Assembly: GCA_020833055.1 (NCBI GenBank)
Contig: JAJHQZ010000001.1
Coordinates: 310,001 to 374,000, forward strand
From: Candidatus Korarchaeum sp.
GTDB taxonomy: Archaea; Korarchaeota; Korarchaeia; Korarchaeales; Korarchaeaceae
Reading direction: 5' to 3'
Length of the DNA stretch: 64,000 nucleotides
The notes under the pieces were generated by a model, which saw only the letters and a program-made list of their open reading frames with translations, was not told the origin of the DNA and searched no databases. Position numbers and translations under genes: made by a program. Below, piece after piece: positions 8,246 to 16,697 of the stretch (its first letter is position 1; every line of letters starts with the position of its first letter).

Positions 8246-8652
8246 AGGTCAAGAGAAAGGGCACTAAGGCTGAGAGAGATCTCCTCGATAAGCTCTGGAG
8301 GCTAGGGATAGGGGCCGTGAGGGTCGCGGGGAGCGGTGTATCAACTCACCCATCTACGGATATAATAGCTGGCTTCAGGGGGAGGATAGCCGTCATAGAA
8401 GTGAAGGTCTCCTCCAAGGAGATCGTATACATCCCCCCGGAGGAGGTTAAGTCTATAAACTCACTCGCATCCGTTATAGGAGCTGAACCATGGGTCGCCG
8501 TGAAGTTCACATCGGAGAGGAGGGGGAACTTCTACATGCTCAAGATAGACGATGCCAGGGAGCTGAAATCTGGATATCTCGCTATAGATCTCGATCTCGC
8601 GAGATCTAAGGGGGTATCTGTTGAGGAATTCGCTAAGAGGATCATGGCTTGA
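8242..8652 (+). CDS. hjc: Holliday junction resolvase Hjc
   Basis: A 136-residue archaeal structure-specific endonuclease that cleaves four-way DNA junctions. The nuclease core is visible: RKGTKAERDL with the catalytic Glu, HPSTDIIAG with the Asp of the PD motif, and VIEVKVSS with the ExK pair. It is coupled to map by a four-base overlap, a pairing without an obvious functional link. Its 3' end overlaps the converging tRNA endonuclease gene by 11 bases. Confidence 0.92.
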   Translation: MKVKRKGTKAERDLLDKLWRLGIGAVRVAGSGVSTHPSTDIIAGFRGRIAVIEVKVSSKEIVYIPPEEVKSINSLASVIGAEPWVAVKFTSERRGNFYMLKIDDARELKSGYLAIDLDLARSKGVSVEEFAKRIMA

Positions 8653-9718
8653 ACCACCTCAATTTGTAGCTCAGTACTTCTTCTCCAGAGACTAAGGATA
8701 CTATCAGTTCCTTCCTGACTGAGGTAGCAAGCCTTCCAGCCCTTATTAGATCTATGGGCCTTATCTTCCCCTCTATATCGCTAGCGATACAGAGGTAAGG
8801 TGCGTGCTCGAGGCCGGGCCCCCTCTCGTATATCATGTAATCGACCCCGTACTTCGAGCCAGCCTTCGGGATATACCCTAGATCCCTCCAGTAGGAGAAT
8901 ACCTTTTCCTTCACCTCAGCATTATCCCTAACTCCAGAGAAGACCCTCCTCAATTCTTCTATCCCGATAATATTTCCTCTCGGATCTCTGACTTTTAGCT
9001 TCCCCTTGGAGGCTAAGTAGAGGGCCTCTATCAGGGGTAACTGGAGCGGTTGCTCGTAATCTCTGAAAGGCTCCGGTTTCTCGATACCTATGGGATGTCC
9101 CCAGAAACCCTTAGAGTAAAGTCCAGATGGATCCTCAAAGATCAATACTCTATCACCTATAAGAACACCGGATTTCTCTGGGATATCCTTAAGGTTGCTC
9201 TCCCTTGGCTTAGGAGAGAACTTCTCTATCTCGTAATATGTGACGTTCATCTCATCATCCACAACAGCTAATATGAGCTCCTTCCTGAGCCTCATAACTT
9301 TCTCGAGAGAGGCCAGTATCTGACTATGTGATATAGGCTGATCTTCTGATAGAGGAAGGATCAATTGTTTTGAAGCTTTCTCCCCTATGGATGCCCCCCT
9401 CGGGTAGAGCCTCAGGAATTCCGTAGCTCTCTCGTAGACGACTAGCCTATTCTTCCTTCTGAGATCGCTATAGACTATATACTTAAGGAACGTTGCTGGG
9501 TCAGATATCATTATAGTGAGTAAATTTTCAAGGCTAATATTTTTCCCCTTTTCATCAAAAACTTCCATTTTCTGATCCCAAACTAAGTAAGATGCTTCTA
9601 GAGGGTGTATCTGGAGGGAGCCACCCACTATCTCCCCATAACCCTGTCTGTACAGCTTATCGAAATCCCCCTCGATGTAGACGAACCCGTCCCTGAGGAC
9701 TCCCCTAACTTTCACCAT
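8642..9718 (-). CDS. endA: tRNA-splicing endonuclease, tandem-repeat type
   Basis: Cleaves the bulge-helix-bulge at intron borders of pre-tRNA. The 358-residue protein has two copies of the EndA fold. The C-terminal copy has the catalytic triad: Tyr in SKYGVDYMIYERG, His in LEHAPYL and Lys in VRKELIVSLV. The N-terminal copy repeats the outline (RLRKELILAVV against SVRKELIVSLV) but lacks the Tyr/His part, as expected for a structural half. This is the layout of the euryarchaeal homodimeric (alpha-2) enzyme rather than the two-gene crenarchaeal form. A TATA-like TTTAAGTTAAATTT lies roughly 30 bases upstream of the start. Confidence 0.86.
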   Translation of the reverse strand: MVKVRGVLRDGFVYIEGDFDKLYRQGYGEIVGGSLQIHPLEASYLVWDQKMEVFDEKGKNISLENLLTIMISDPATFLKYIVYSDLRRKNRLVVYERATEFLRLYPRGASIGEKASKQLILPLSEDQPISHSQILASLEKVMRLRKELILAVVDDEMNVTYYEIEKFSPKPRESNLKDIPEKSGVLIGDRVLIFEDPSGLYSKGFWGHPIGIEKPEPFRDYEQPLQLPLIEALYLASKGKLKVRDPRGNIIGIEELRRVFSGVRDNAEVKEKVFSYWRDLGYIPKAGSKYGVDYMIYERGPGLEHAPYLCIASDIEGKIRPIDLIRAGRLATSVRKELIVSLVSGEEVLSYKLRWFKP

Positions 9719-9914
9719 CCGCCCACCTTTAGAACGAGTCCCAAGGAAATTTAACTTAAAAAATCTTTGAGGTAAAGTGCCTTGAATAAGATTCGTGAAC
9801 GTACGTATCCATCATTGGAATATAGAGGATTGAGAAAAACCCTCAGATAGTATTTAAATCCCTCAGCTCAAGATCTACTCGAATACGAAATCCCTGAGTT
9901 CTCCGATAGATAGC

Positions 9915-10862
9915 TCACTTTGGAGTTATCCTCCTCTCCATCGCATTGAAGATAGTATTAAGGACACTCTCAGCGAACTCAAACCCTATAATTGGATCCT
10001 TCCCTCCCTTAATACTCTCTATGAAGTGCGAGAGCTCCTTGTATAGGGGTTCCTCCTTCCTAAATCTGGGGATCAGGGAGTGATCCCCCTTCTCCACCCT
10101 TATGAACTGATCCGCGTAATCTAGGGATATACTACCACCCTCCCCAGTGATCGTCATATTCCTTATCCCAGCTGTCGTCAACCAATTAGCTTCTATTATG
10201 GCTACAACGCCATTAGGATATGATGAGATCAGTATAGCTAAATCCTCACCCTCTCCATCGTTTAGGAGTCTAGCGGTGTAGGATAAGGAAGCTAGAGGGT
10301 CATCCTCCATGAGGTAGCGGTGGACGTAAACTTCGTGAATCCCTAGATCCAAAGTGACCCCTATCTTCCATCCTAGGATCTTCTTAGGGAGTCTACCAGC
10401 TCTCTTAGAGGAAATTGAGGAGATCTTACCTATGACCTCCTCCTCCAGGAGTTCCTTGAGCTTCACTACAGCTGGATTGAAGAGCTCTATGAAGCCCGGC
10501 ATGAAGATTCCTCCTCTCTTAACGAGAGAAGAGAGGATCGAGAGTTCATCCCTACTGGTCACGACGGGCTTTTCCGTCAGGACGGAAACTCCGAGCTCTA
10601 GGGCCTCTTTAGTGACCTCGAAGAGATACTGCGGGGTCACTACTACACTAACCGCATCCAGGGATTCCTTCCTTACCATCTCCTCTACTGATGTGTAATG
10701 ATTCACGTGATAATATTCCGCGAGCCTCCTCGCAGCGTTCTCATCTTTATCAGCTACAGCAACTAGTTTAGCATCTCCTATAGCTCTGTAAACCCTAGCA
10801 TGAGCGGAGCCGAACCAACCGCATCCAACTACCCCGACCCTGACTTCCAAAGAGGGCACCAC
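9915..10862 (-). CDS. Gfo/Idh/MocA-family NAD(P)-dependent oxidoreductase
   Basis: A 315-residue sugar-type dehydrogenase. The N-terminal Rossmann fold has GVVGCGWFGSAHARVY (GxGxxG) and the family signature EKPVV at about residue 97. LDLGIHEVYVHRYL in the C-terminal domain supplies the catalytic His region of Gfo/Idh/MocA enzymes. Substrate is unknown; inositol, glucose and UDP-sugar derivatives are typical. The gene stands alone, divergent from the UbiA prenyltransferase with a 42-base gap. The start could also be at the codons just before VRVGVVG. Confidence 0.82.
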   Translation of the reverse strand: MVPSLEVRVGVVGCGWFGSAHARVYRAIGDAKLVAVADKDENAARRLAEYYHVNHYTSVEEMVRKESLDAVSVVVTPQYLFEVTKEALELGVSVLTEKPVVTSRDELSILSSLVKRGGIFMPGFIELFNPAVVKLKELLEEEVIGKISSISSKRAGRLPKKILGWKIGVTLDLGIHEVYVHRYLMEDDPLASLSYTARLLNDGEGEDLAILISSYPNGVVAIIEANWLTTAGIRNMTITGEGGSISLDYADQFIRVEKGDHSLIPRFRKEEPLYKELSHFIESIKGGKDPIIGFEFAESVLNTIFNAMERRITPK

Positions 10863-10904
10863 TCAATTATATTTTTCGCTATATTAAACCGTGAGGTGCT
10901 CATC

Positions 10905-11741
10905 ATGGGGAAGTTGAGGGCTTATGTAGAGCTATCCAGACCTAAAAATGCGTTGATGTCGATACTAGGGGCCCTGACGGGATGGATGAACTCGTCATCT
11001 ATTTATGATGAGAGGCTCATCTTGACTTGCCTCGTGCCCCCCCTCGTCTTGATGGCCGGGAATGCGATAAACGATTATTATGATGCTGAGATAGATGCGA
11101 TAAATAAGCCTTATAGACCTATACCCTCCGGTAGGATCTCTAAAATAGAAGCCCTCAATATCTATATAATTTTCTCATTACTTGGGGTGGCTTTAAGCGC
11201 ACTCCTGGGGCTCCTCGAGTTCTTAATAGCTGCGGCCTTCTCCCTATCCTGGTATATCTATGCTAGGTGGTTGAAGAGGACAGGGATCCCCGGGAACGCT
11301 CTAGTCAGTCTTGGTGTCGCGTTCACCCTCGTGTTCGGTTCATTAGCTGCTGGTAATCTGACTAATAAGGTGATGATCTTCTCCTCCATAGCATTCACAT
11401 CGAACCTCATCAGGGAATTCGTGAAAGCAGTTGAAGACCTGCCTGGAGATAAGGCTTATGGCGTTAAGACGATAGCCGTTAGAATTGGGGTTGAGAGGAC
11501 CGGTGTCCTCGTATCTTTACTATCCTTAGTGGTCGTAGTGCTCACAATAATCCCAGTCACCTTAAGATTAACGGGCATAATCTATCTCTCGCTCTCAGTC
11601 ATCATATCCCTGTCAATACTGATGGTAGCATCCGCTCTATGCCTAAAAGGGAAATTGGGGGAGAGAGCTAGAGATGTTAGCAATTTGATAAAGGCATCGA
11701 TGTTCCTAGGTCTCCTAGGGATGCTTCTGGATCCTATCTAG
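10905..11741 (+). CDS. UbiA-family prenyltransferase, probable digeranylgeranylglyceryl phosphate synthase
   Basis: An integral membrane prenyltransferase (278 residues, seven to nine hydrophobic segments). Both Asp-rich motifs of UbiA enzymes are present: NAINDYYDAEIDAINKPYRP near residue 55 and EDLPGDKAYG near 180. The KPYRPIPSG sequence is typical of archaeal DGGGP synthase, which adds the second geranylgeranyl chain to glycerol-1-phosphate in ether-lipid synthesis. The ATG at 10905 is preceded by GAGGTG at seven bases; the frame continues upstream into the neighbouring dehydrogenase gene but without conserved sequence. It converges on the CBS-protein gene with a four-base overlap. Confidence 0.87.
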   Translation: MGKLRAYVELSRPKNALMSILGALTGWMNSSSIYDERLILTCLVPPLVLMAGNAINDYYDAEIDAINKPYRPIPSGRISKIEALNIYIIFSLLGVALSALLGLLEFLIAAAFSLSWYIYARWLKRTGIPGNALVSLGVAFTLVFGSLAAGNLTNKVMIFSSIAFTSNLIREFVKAVEDLPGDKAYGVKTIAVRIGVERTGVLVSLLSLVVVVLTIIPVTLRLTGIIYLSLSVIISLSILMVASALCLKGKLGERARDVSNLIKASMFLGLLGMLLDPI

Positions 11742-12514
11742 AGTAATCTAAGCAAGCTTTTCCTCTCAATGACACCTAATACTTTCTCATTTGAGTCAAC
11801 TACTGGGAGAGCTGGGAGTCCGCTGCTCAAGAAGGCATCTTTCACATTCCTCAGATCGTTGGAGAGCTTCGGGGGTGATTCGAGCATGATATCCTCAACT
11901 ATGACCCTCCTAGCGACATCATCCATGTAAGTCCCCTCTATCCTATCCCTTACCTCAAAGAAAGCTTTTGCAAGCGCCATCTCAGTTACTAAACCAACAA
12001 GCTTTCCTGAATCAACTACTGGGAGTATTCTGGCTCCTCTTTCTAACATTATAGCTCTAGCATGAACTATCCTCTCATTAGGCATTATCCTCGGGTGCTC
12101 TCGCTTTATTAAGCTGGATATATCGCCTCTTAATTCCATGTGCCTTATGATATCGCTCTCTGAGACCAATCCAATGAGCTCCCCATTATTCAACACCGGA
12201 AGGAGACCTATCCTCTTATCAAGCATTATCTTCGCTGCATCTGAGATATCCGCATCTTGCTCGATAGTTATAGGGGGCTCTGACATCAGAGCGCTGATGT
12301 ATATCCTTCTAGCAGGTATCCTCTCGAATCTAGATGATCCCAAGCCATCCATGATGTCCCTTACGCTCAGAACTCCGACTAGCTTACCTCCTGATGTCAC
12401 GATCAAGTGGTTTATCTTATTCCTCTCCATGAGGTCGATGGCCCTCTCAACGGTATCGCCCTTATCTATGGAGATGATATCCCTGATGATTATCTCACTA
12501 ACTTTACGCGGCAT
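11738..12514 (-). CDS. Protein of four CBS domains (CBS-only), distal
   Basis: A 258-residue protein made only of CBS repeats. Four are seen, each with the alternating pattern of a Pro/Ile-rich strand, a helix with AxxxMxxxxI and GLV(S/T)xxD: for example KINHLIV...GVLSVRDI, RIGLLPV...GLVSESDI, GARILPV...GLVTEMAL and GLPALPV...GVIERKSL. CBS pairs (Bateman modules) bind adenine nucleotides and act as energy sensors. I start at the ATG 12512-12514 (MPRKVSE); the frame is open further but overlaps the neighbour. It overlaps the upstream CBS gene by 11 bases and is third and last of the CBS genes after rqcH. No effector domain is fused. Confidence 0.85.
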   Translation of the reverse strand: MPRKVSEIIIRDIISIDKGDTVERAIDLMERNKINHLIVTSGGKLVGVLSVRDIMDGLGSSRFERIPARRIYISALMSEPPITIEQDADISDAAKIMLDKRIGLLPVLNNGELIGLVSESDIIRHMELRGDISSLIKREHPRIMPNERIVHARAIMLERGARILPVVDSGKLVGLVTEMALAKAFFEVRDRIEGTYMDDVARRVIVEDIMLESPPKLSNDLRNVKDAFLSSGLPALPVVDSNEKVLGVIERKSLLRLL

Positions 12515-13328
12515 CGGAGACCACCCTGACGATCTCCTTCTTATCGACGACACCCAACAAACTTTCACCTTCGAAAACAGGAACTGCAGGGAGCCCCCAC
12601 TCGAGCATAAACCTTGCAGCTTTTCCAGCGTCATCCTCCGGAGTTACCTTTATCCTCAACTCTTTCATTATGCTGCTAGCGGTCTTGACCTTCGTGCTCA
12701 AGCTGACCCTCCTCCCAACTCTGGAGGGTATCAAGACGTATCTCTCAGCTAACTCGGGGACCCATAAAGCTAGTTCTCCTTCAGAGATAATCCCCTCATA
12801 TTTCCCATCTAAGCCAGAGACTAGGATAACTCTCTTTCCACTAGCAACCATCCTAGCTACTTTCTTCAAGTTAGTATCATATCTGACTACTCCGTATCTA
12901 TCGCTCACGAGGTCACCGGCTCTGTAGAGGCCCCTCATCCTCTCCTCGAAGAACCTCGTCACATCAGTTTCTGAGAGGATCCCAACGAGCTTAGAGTCCT
13001 CTACAACGGGGAGCCCTCCTATCATCCTCTCTCTCATTACTTTAGATGCTGTGAATATCGATTCATCCGGCCCGATGGTCACAGGGTTCGCTGTCATGAA
13101 CCTGCTCACGAGCGAGCTCTCAGGATCCCTCCACCTCCACGGGGCGCCTCTCCTCGCGAGGGCCTTAGCTATATCTGTAGCTGTTATCACACCAACTACT
13201 TCATTCCCTTCAACCACAATGAGCCTCCTAACCCTTCTCTCGAGCATGAGGTTCCTAGCTTTCCCTATAGTATCGTGAGGAGATACTACAGCCACCTCTT
13301 TAGTCATATAATCTCTAACTTTAGCCAA
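12504..13328 (-). CDS. Protein of four CBS domains (CBS-only), middle
   Basis: A 274-residue CBS-only protein starting at a TTG codon (MAKVRDYMTKEVAVV) with GGGGAG a few bases upstream. The repeats are recognisable at VRRLIVV...GVITATDIAKAL, MIGGLPVV...GILSETDVTRFF, a weaker third copy RVILVSG...GIISEGELAL and LPAVPVF...GVVDKKEIVRVV. The third copy has lost the usual Asp, so one Bateman module may be asymmetric. It lies between the two-CBS and the other four-CBS gene, 11 bases from the former. Ligand and partner are unknown. Confidence 0.85.
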   Translation of the reverse strand: MAKVRDYMTKEVAVVSPHDTIGKARNLMLERRVRRLIVVEGNEVVGVITATDIAKALARRGAPWRWRDPESSLVSRFMTANPVTIGPDESIFTASKVMRERMIGGLPVVEDSKLVGILSETDVTRFFEERMRGLYRAGDLVSDRYGVVRYDTNLKKVARMVASGKRVILVSGLDGKYEGIISEGELALWVPELAERYVLIPSRVGRRVSLSTKVKTASSIMKELRIKVTPEDDAGKAARFMLEWGLPAVPVFEGESLLGVVDKKEIVRVVSDAA

Positions 13329-13339
13329 AACGCTCCCCC

Positions 13340-13834
13340 CTATATCAGTCCCCTCACCTTAGATTGAGCTATCCTGAGCTCCTGCAGGAGGAGGAACCAT
13401 ATATGAGGGGCTACCTTCAATATATCCCTAGAGGAGATTATACCGACGACCCTCCCATCATAATTCACGACGATGAGTCTCCTGATGTTCCTCTCTATCA
13501 TTATCCTAGCTGCTTCATCTATATCAGTATTATCCCTTATCGTCACAGGGTCCTTCGTCATTATCTCAGATACCTTGACGTCCTCAGGCCTCCTCCCATC
13601 CCCAACAGCTATGTATCTAGTTATGAGGTCCCTCTCCGTGACTATCCCCTTCAGCTCACTGCCTTCCATGATGACGACAGAGCCTATATTATTCTCCTTC
13701 ATCAATTTAGCAGCTTCATAGACAGTCCCATCAGGTCTCATAGTTATTAAATTCCTATTCATCACTTCAGATACCTTCGTCCTTACCTTAAGCTCCTCCT
13801 CCCTCTCGGGTATCAACGACCACATCTTCATCAC
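13340..13834 (-). CDS. Two-CBS-domain protein
   Basis: A 164-residue single Bateman module. Copy one spans VSEVMNRNLITMRPDGTVYEAAKLMKENN-type sequence to GIVTERDLI, copy two VSEIMTKDPVTI to GIISSRDILKVA. A short N-terminal arm and a hydrophobic C-terminal helix (PHIWFLLLQELRIAQ) flank them. This is a common archaeal stand-alone protein whose ligand is usually AMP, ADP or ATP; the target is unknown. Its start overlaps the rqcH stop by four bases, so it is translationally coupled to rqcH. Confidence 0.87.
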   Translation of the reverse strand: MMKMWSLIPEREEELKVRTKVSEVMNRNLITMRPDGTVYEAAKLMKENNIGSVVIMEGSELKGIVTERDLITRYIAVGDGRRPEDVKVSEIMTKDPVTIRDNTDIDEAARIMIERNIRRLIVVNYDGRVVGIISSRDILKVAPHIWFLLLQELRIAQSKVRGLI

Positions 13835-15705
13835 TCCTCTACCCTCACCTTACCTGGGGGCATCGACCTCACTATGTTATCTATGGTCAACTCATCCGCC
13901 GGGACTTCAGCCCCTTCTCCTATTTTAACGTTACTCAAGAGCTCTATTAGTTTATTTTTTATCTTAATAGCTGCCTCCTCCTTGCTCATAGATCCCGGCT
14001 TTATCCTAACGGAGCATATAAAGGGAGCATCGGGAGGGGCTGCTGTCAGCTTCATACCATCTGGTGTCTCCTGTATCCCTACAGACAGCTCTAACTTAGC
14101 CCTCAAATAGTTCCTCTTCCCTGTTATGTAGAAACTGCCCTTTGGGAGGTACATTCCCGGAGGAGCGTGCTTAGAGACCTGCTCGCCCTTAACGTAATAG
14201 ACATCCGCATAAGAGAGTCCTTCCTTCCAAGCTCTCGAGAAAGATGCTGCTGCTATTGCTGCTTGTTCTATAGATCTCTGATCGATCTCCCCCTCTGCCT
14301 TCAGGACGACGACAGCTCCTCCGGGCATGTCCACGTGGAAGAAGAGGTCATCATCGTCCATATACTTACTCACTATCTCAGAGTTCGTTTGAGCGTCCCT
14401 TCCGCAGATCACTAGGTTCCCAGAGGATGTATAGAACCATCTGAACCTCTCATACCACCTCACCTTCTTCCTGGGCTTAGGTGAGAGTTCGAGTCTCCTC
14501 TCCTCTAGCGAGGATTCTATCTGCCTCAGCCTCTCCATTATAGTGGATACAGCCTTATCTATCCTCAGGGCCTTTTCTCTCACTTTCTTCGCCCTATCGT
14601 AGTACTCTGAAGCATTTTCTGAGGCAGATTTCCTTATATCAAGCTCTATCTCCTCACCCTCTAGGGATATGATGACCTTACCCGACTCCCGATCTACTCG
14701 CTTTATCAAGATGTGTTCTCCTCCTGACCTCGCTTGAGCGAGGGCATCCTCGACCTCGTGGATATTTGAGAAGATTATATCACCTATCCTCTTCATTTGG
14801 GCATAGGACCTCTCATACTCTCCCTTCAAAGAGATCTGTCTCTCTATCTCCCTCCTGAGTGAGGAGATCCTCTCATCCTCAACGGATATTCCCTTCGATC
14901 TATAATAGTCCTCTACAGCGTCCGATAGTAGGTCTCTACTCACTCTCTCATACTCGAGGTGGGAGAGAGGGAAAGCGGAGTACTCGACTATCTCCTCACC
15001 ATCTAAGTATAGAGTGGGCTCAGCTCCCTTACTCATGAGCTCAGAGATCTCATTTGCTAATGCATCTAGATCCAAATCCGATAGCTTCCTCTCAGCATCG
15101 ATCCCCAACTTCAGGAGTACTTCATTGAGGTAAGGGGGGCCTAATCCGAAGCCTATAAGGGCCTTCCAAACTTTCTCATCCGGTGATATCCTCCCCAATA
15201 CTCTAATAACATCTTCTCTGGAGAGACTAGGGGTCTCCTGCCAGAGGGAAGGGGGTAGCTTATATATCTCTCCCGCTCTTATCTTCCTATCCCTGTACTC
15301 AGCTCTGCGTTGAGCAGCTACTATCTCATCGCCCGATAGTAGTATCAAATTACCTCCGCCGAAAAGCTCCACTATTAACTTCATCCCTCTGGGAAATTCG
15401 AAAGAAACTATCCTCTCCAGACCGAGCTGAGATACCCTCTCTATCCTAGCGTTCTCTAAGTGCTTCCTCAAAACCATCACGAAAGGGGACGGTGTCTGGG
15501 GCTTCGTCCATTTGAGCTTCGTGAGGAAGAGGAACCCCCTAAGATCGATAAAAATCTCCCTCCTTCCATCGACTTCTGGATGGAATGAGAGGGAGAACGA
15601 GCTCTCACCGATATTGTAGATCTTCTTTATGAAACTACCCTCAACCCTTCGTAACTCCCTGATTATATGAGATATCTCGAGACCGGTCATCCCCCTGAGT
15701 TTCAT
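13831..15705 (-). CDS. rqcH: RqcH/NEMF-family ribosome quality-control factor (NFACT protein)
   Basis: The archaeal homologue of Rqc2/NEMF and bacterial RqcH, which binds stalled large ribosomal subunits and, in bacteria, directs alanine tailing. The 624 residues divide into an NFACT-N domain (to about 200, with VLRKHLENARI and GLERIVSFEF), a helical part, a coiled-coil middle (about 280-420, SLRREIERQISLKGEYERSY and later EKALRIDKAV) and an NFACT-R domain (about 430-560, WYERFRWFYTSSGNLVICGRDA, DDLFFHVDMPGGAVVVLK, SKHAPPGMYL, GSFYITGKRNYL). It heads a four-gene run whose other members are CBS-only proteins, the first coupled by a four-base overlap. Confidence 0.9.
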   Translation of the reverse strand: MKLRGMTGLEISHIIRELRRVEGSFIKKIYNIGESSFSLSFHPEVDGRREIFIDLRGFLFLTKLKWTKPQTPSPFVMVLRKHLENARIERVSQLGLERIVSFEFPRGMKLIVELFGGGNLILLSGDEIVAAQRRAEYRDRKIRAGEIYKLPPSLWQETPSLSREDVIRVLGRISPDEKVWKALIGFGLGPPYLNEVLLKLGIDAERKLSDLDLDALANEISELMSKGAEPTLYLDGEEIVEYSAFPLSHLEYERVSRDLLSDAVEDYYRSKGISVEDERISSLRREIERQISLKGEYERSYAQMKRIGDIIFSNIHEVEDALAQARSGGEHILIKRVDRESGKVIISLEGEEIELDIRKSASENASEYYDRAKKVREKALRIDKAVSTIMERLRQIESSLEERRLELSPKPRKKVRWYERFRWFYTSSGNLVICGRDAQTNSEIVSKYMDDDDLFFHVDMPGGAVVVLKAEGEIDQRSIEQAAIAAASFSRAWKEGLSYADVYYVKGEQVSKHAPPGMYLPKGSFYITGKRNYLRAKLELSVGIQETPDGMKLTAAPPDAPFICSVRIKPGSMSKEEAAIKIKNKLIELLSNVKIGEGAEVPADELTIDNIVRSMPPGKVRVEE

Positions 15706-15815
15706 TTAAATCACTGAGTATCTTAAGGGACCCCGCTCTTAAATGATCTTACTCAAGCGGGATCCTGACTCCGAGTACAATTCAGTGGGTAGCTGAGTCA
15801 TGCTCCAGCTCAATG

Positions 15816-15826
15816 TTTTATATTTT
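15816..15826 (+). promoter_or_regulatory. TATA box for the EMC6-like gene
   Basis: TTTTATATTTT lies 20-30 bases before the ATG at 15846, which suggests a leaderless transcript. The bases before it (about 15730-15808) contain two imperfect inverted repeats described in the findings. Confidence 0.5.
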
Positions 15827-15845
15827 GTAGTGATAACTTAACCCG

Positions 15846-16697
15846 ATGAGGCCCAAGCATAAAATCTACTACTTCAGGCTCTCAGCTTCCTCCCTAGTAG
15901 GGATCCTCAACGGCCTCCTAAGGGTAGATCCAGCAGTAGGACTCTCAGCGTTCATCTTCACTTACTTCTTAGTGACTCCGCTCTCGCTCAGGATATGGAA
16001 GGATGAGCTCAAAGGAATGGGGCTCATGGAGATATATAAGGAAGCGATAGGTTCCTCTCTATTAGCCTTGATCTTCTTTTGGTCTCTTACAATGAGCTTT
16101 ACAGGACAAGGGGTAGCATTAGCTGTTGTTAGGGAGAAGGGAAGCGGGATATATCCGATAGAGACGTTGGATGGGAGGCATTTACCTCCGGGCAATGAGG
16201 AGATGATGGGCTACAGTGTCGTTTATCTCAATATCTCGGACCATCTGAGAGATGCGGAATTAGGAGTCTGTCTGAACGGGACCTCTTCATTCAGAATGGG
16301 GAGGTATTACTTGACAGTGAGCGATATCATATCACTGAGGATCGAGCTGAAGCCATTCGATCCCGGGGATAGGGAGATCTTGAGGAGGATCTTGGGGGAC
16401 TTCTCCATCTACAGGAATGGGACGATTATTTTCGGTAAAAATAGAGCCCATCTGGGTGAGAGTATCAATATGTCATCCAATGGATTGAATATATCCTTGA
16501 AATTCTTTGGACCGAATGATATTACCTTAGAGATGAGGTCGCCTATCAACACCTCTAAGGGCTCTCTCCTCAATTCATTCATTAAGGTCAGGAGTAGTGA
16601 CTCTCAGTTGTGTTTATTCGATTCAGTCAAGCCTAAGATCGGGAGGAGGACGATAAGCCTTCAGGGATATCATATAGTGATCCTCCCAGGGGGATGA
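15846..16697 (+). CDS. Membrane protein: EMC6-like N-terminus fused to an extracytoplasmic domain
   Basis: A 283-residue protein. The first 90 residues hold about three membrane segments (SLVGILNGLLRV, LSAFIFTYFLVTPLSL, SLLALIFFWSLTMSF) laid out like the small archaeal EMC6-like proteins, including an EAIGSS...FFW segment before the last helix. The remaining 190 residues are polar, rich in Asn-x-Ser/Thr sites (NISDH, NGTSS, NMSSN, NISLK), and probably face outside. I do not recognise that part. The archease start codon overlaps the stop (ATGA). The EMC6 assignment rests on my reading of the helices and is moderate. Confidence 0.55.
   Translation: MRPKHKIYYFRLSASSLVGILNGLLRVDPAVGLSAFIFTYFLVTPLSLRIWKDELKGMGLMEIYKEAIGSSLLALIFFWSLTMSFTGQGVALAVVREKGSGIYPIETLDGRHLPPGNEEMMGYSVVYLNISDHLRDAELGVCLNGTSSFRMGRYYLTVSDIISLRIELKPFDPGDREILRRILGDFSIYRNGTIIFGKNRAHLGESINMSSNGLNISLKFFGPNDITLEMRSPINTSKGSLLNSFIKVRSSDSQLCLFDSVKPKIGRRTISLQGYHIVILPGG

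Noticed and set aside
9719-9914. Possible small gene or RNA between endA and the MocA dehydrogenase
   Set aside because: The 196 bases are A/T-rich and without a conserved motif or open frame of useful length. It holds likely promoter sequence for endA only.
12515-12634. N-terminal extension of the distal CBS protein (40 residues)
   Set aside because: It overlaps the upstream CBS gene in another frame, and its sequence (CSSGGSLQFLFSK...) has no CBS features. The ATG at 12512-12514 begins the first repeat.
15740-15800. C/D-box small RNA (ATGATC ... CTGA ... CTGA)
   Set aside because: The C box is two bases off consensus and the spacing between boxes does not fit archaeal guides. A similar lookalike at 62770-62830 was rejected for the same reason.
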